From NCBI GenBank assembly GCA_017469425.1, contig JAFUGJ010000085.1, positions 21,468-85,467 of the forward strand: 64,000 nucleotides of DNA, in the 5' to 3' direction. Of this stretch, positions 63,840 to 64,000 are shown in pieces. The position numbers were made by a program, and so were the translations under genes. This DNA comes from Bacteroidales bacterium (GTDB taxonomy: Bacteria; Bacteroidota; Bacteroidia; Bacteroidales; UBA932). The notes under the pieces were generated by a model. It ran no database searches. It saw only the letters and a list, made by a program, of their open reading frames with translations, and was not told the origin of the DNA. Within the stretch, counting starts at the first letter, position 1. Every line of letters starts with the position of its first letter.

Positions 63840-64000
63840 GCAAAAATTGCCCAAATATATCGAAATGCCCTCACCTTGTTTCCGAAATTTGTCTTCCGGA
63901 GAATGATGAGAGATTTTCTACCGTGCAATTTGTAAAGGAATCAGGATATAACAAGAATGGAAAGAGAGGGAATCCAAAGGGCGTTTTTGAGAATGAGAAA
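63840..64000. other. Window-edge intergenic region, possible start of a rightward gene
   Basis: After the CpXC promoter the sequence has no further complete gene. An ATG at 63957 opens a frame (MEREGIQRAFLRMR) that runs off the window. Fourteen codons are too few to judge it, so it is noted as possible only. Confidence 0.2.

Noticed and set aside
1-64000. CRISPR array, tRNA, rRNA, insertion sequence or prophage
   Set aside because: No regular spaced repeats, no cloverleaf-like gap sequences, no transposase or phage proteins were seen; gaps are too short for most of these.

Overview
The window is chromosomal DNA of a Bacteroidota bacterium, most likely an uncultured gut member of the order Bacteroidales. 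Three things point there: two SusC/SusD outer-membrane pairs, an ECF sigma/FecR switch, and many Bacteroidota-type -7 promoter boxes (TAnnTTTG). Genes are packed tightly, with many 1-4 bp stop/start overlaps and convergent genes that meet or overlap at their stop codons. No tRNA, rRNA, CRISPR array, insertion sequence or phage gene is visible. No gap longer than 300 bases lacks a gene; the largest is the ~257 bp between ruvB and mfd.

Region by region: (1) 1-6.9 kb holds a truncated secDF, dnaE and an AT-richer secreted protein of unknown function. (2) 7.0-35.9 kb is dominated by one collinear minus-strand block running from fecR (35.2 kb) down to 7.0 kb. Two SusCD modules lead it. Behind them come surface lipoproteins (BACON, DUF5689, IPT/TIG, fimbrillin-like and NHL modules), two closely similar endonuclease/exonuclease/phosphatase (EEP) domains, a 47-codon small protein, an SGNH/GxDLY esterase, a GH3 glycosidase and an organophosphate-type MFS antiporter. 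Last are a ThiL homologue without its catalytic acidic residues and a DUF4923 protein. A divergent ECF sigma gene at 35.3 kb, FecR, and an STN domain on the first SusC form the likely switch. (3) 35.9-50.2 kb is mainly housekeeping: a secreted FAD oxidoreductase, glycyl-tRNA synthetase, folK, DUF59, sufE, sufS, ruvA, mnmG, ybeY, a TonB-family protein, hflX, frdBA without a neighbouring cytochrome subunit, and ruvB. (4) 50.2-50.5 kb is an AT-rich divergent gap with a cluster of DnaA-box-like 9-mers, a candidate replication origin. (5) 50.5-64 kb has mfd and an envelope group (coaX, a beta-barrel protein, a TPR protein, lptC, ppiD), then ychF, a third EEP protein, galK and a CpXC zinc-ribbon protein.

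The main biological proposal is that the 8.6-35.9 kb locus captures and degrades a phosphorylated glycoconjugate or other phosphodiester polymer. EEP enzymes would cut phosphodiesters, the esterase would remove acyl groups, GH3 would release sugars, and the GlpT/UhpT-type antiporter (both phosphate-binding arginines present) would import the resulting organophosphate. This is inferred from domains and gene order; no substrate is shown by the sequence.
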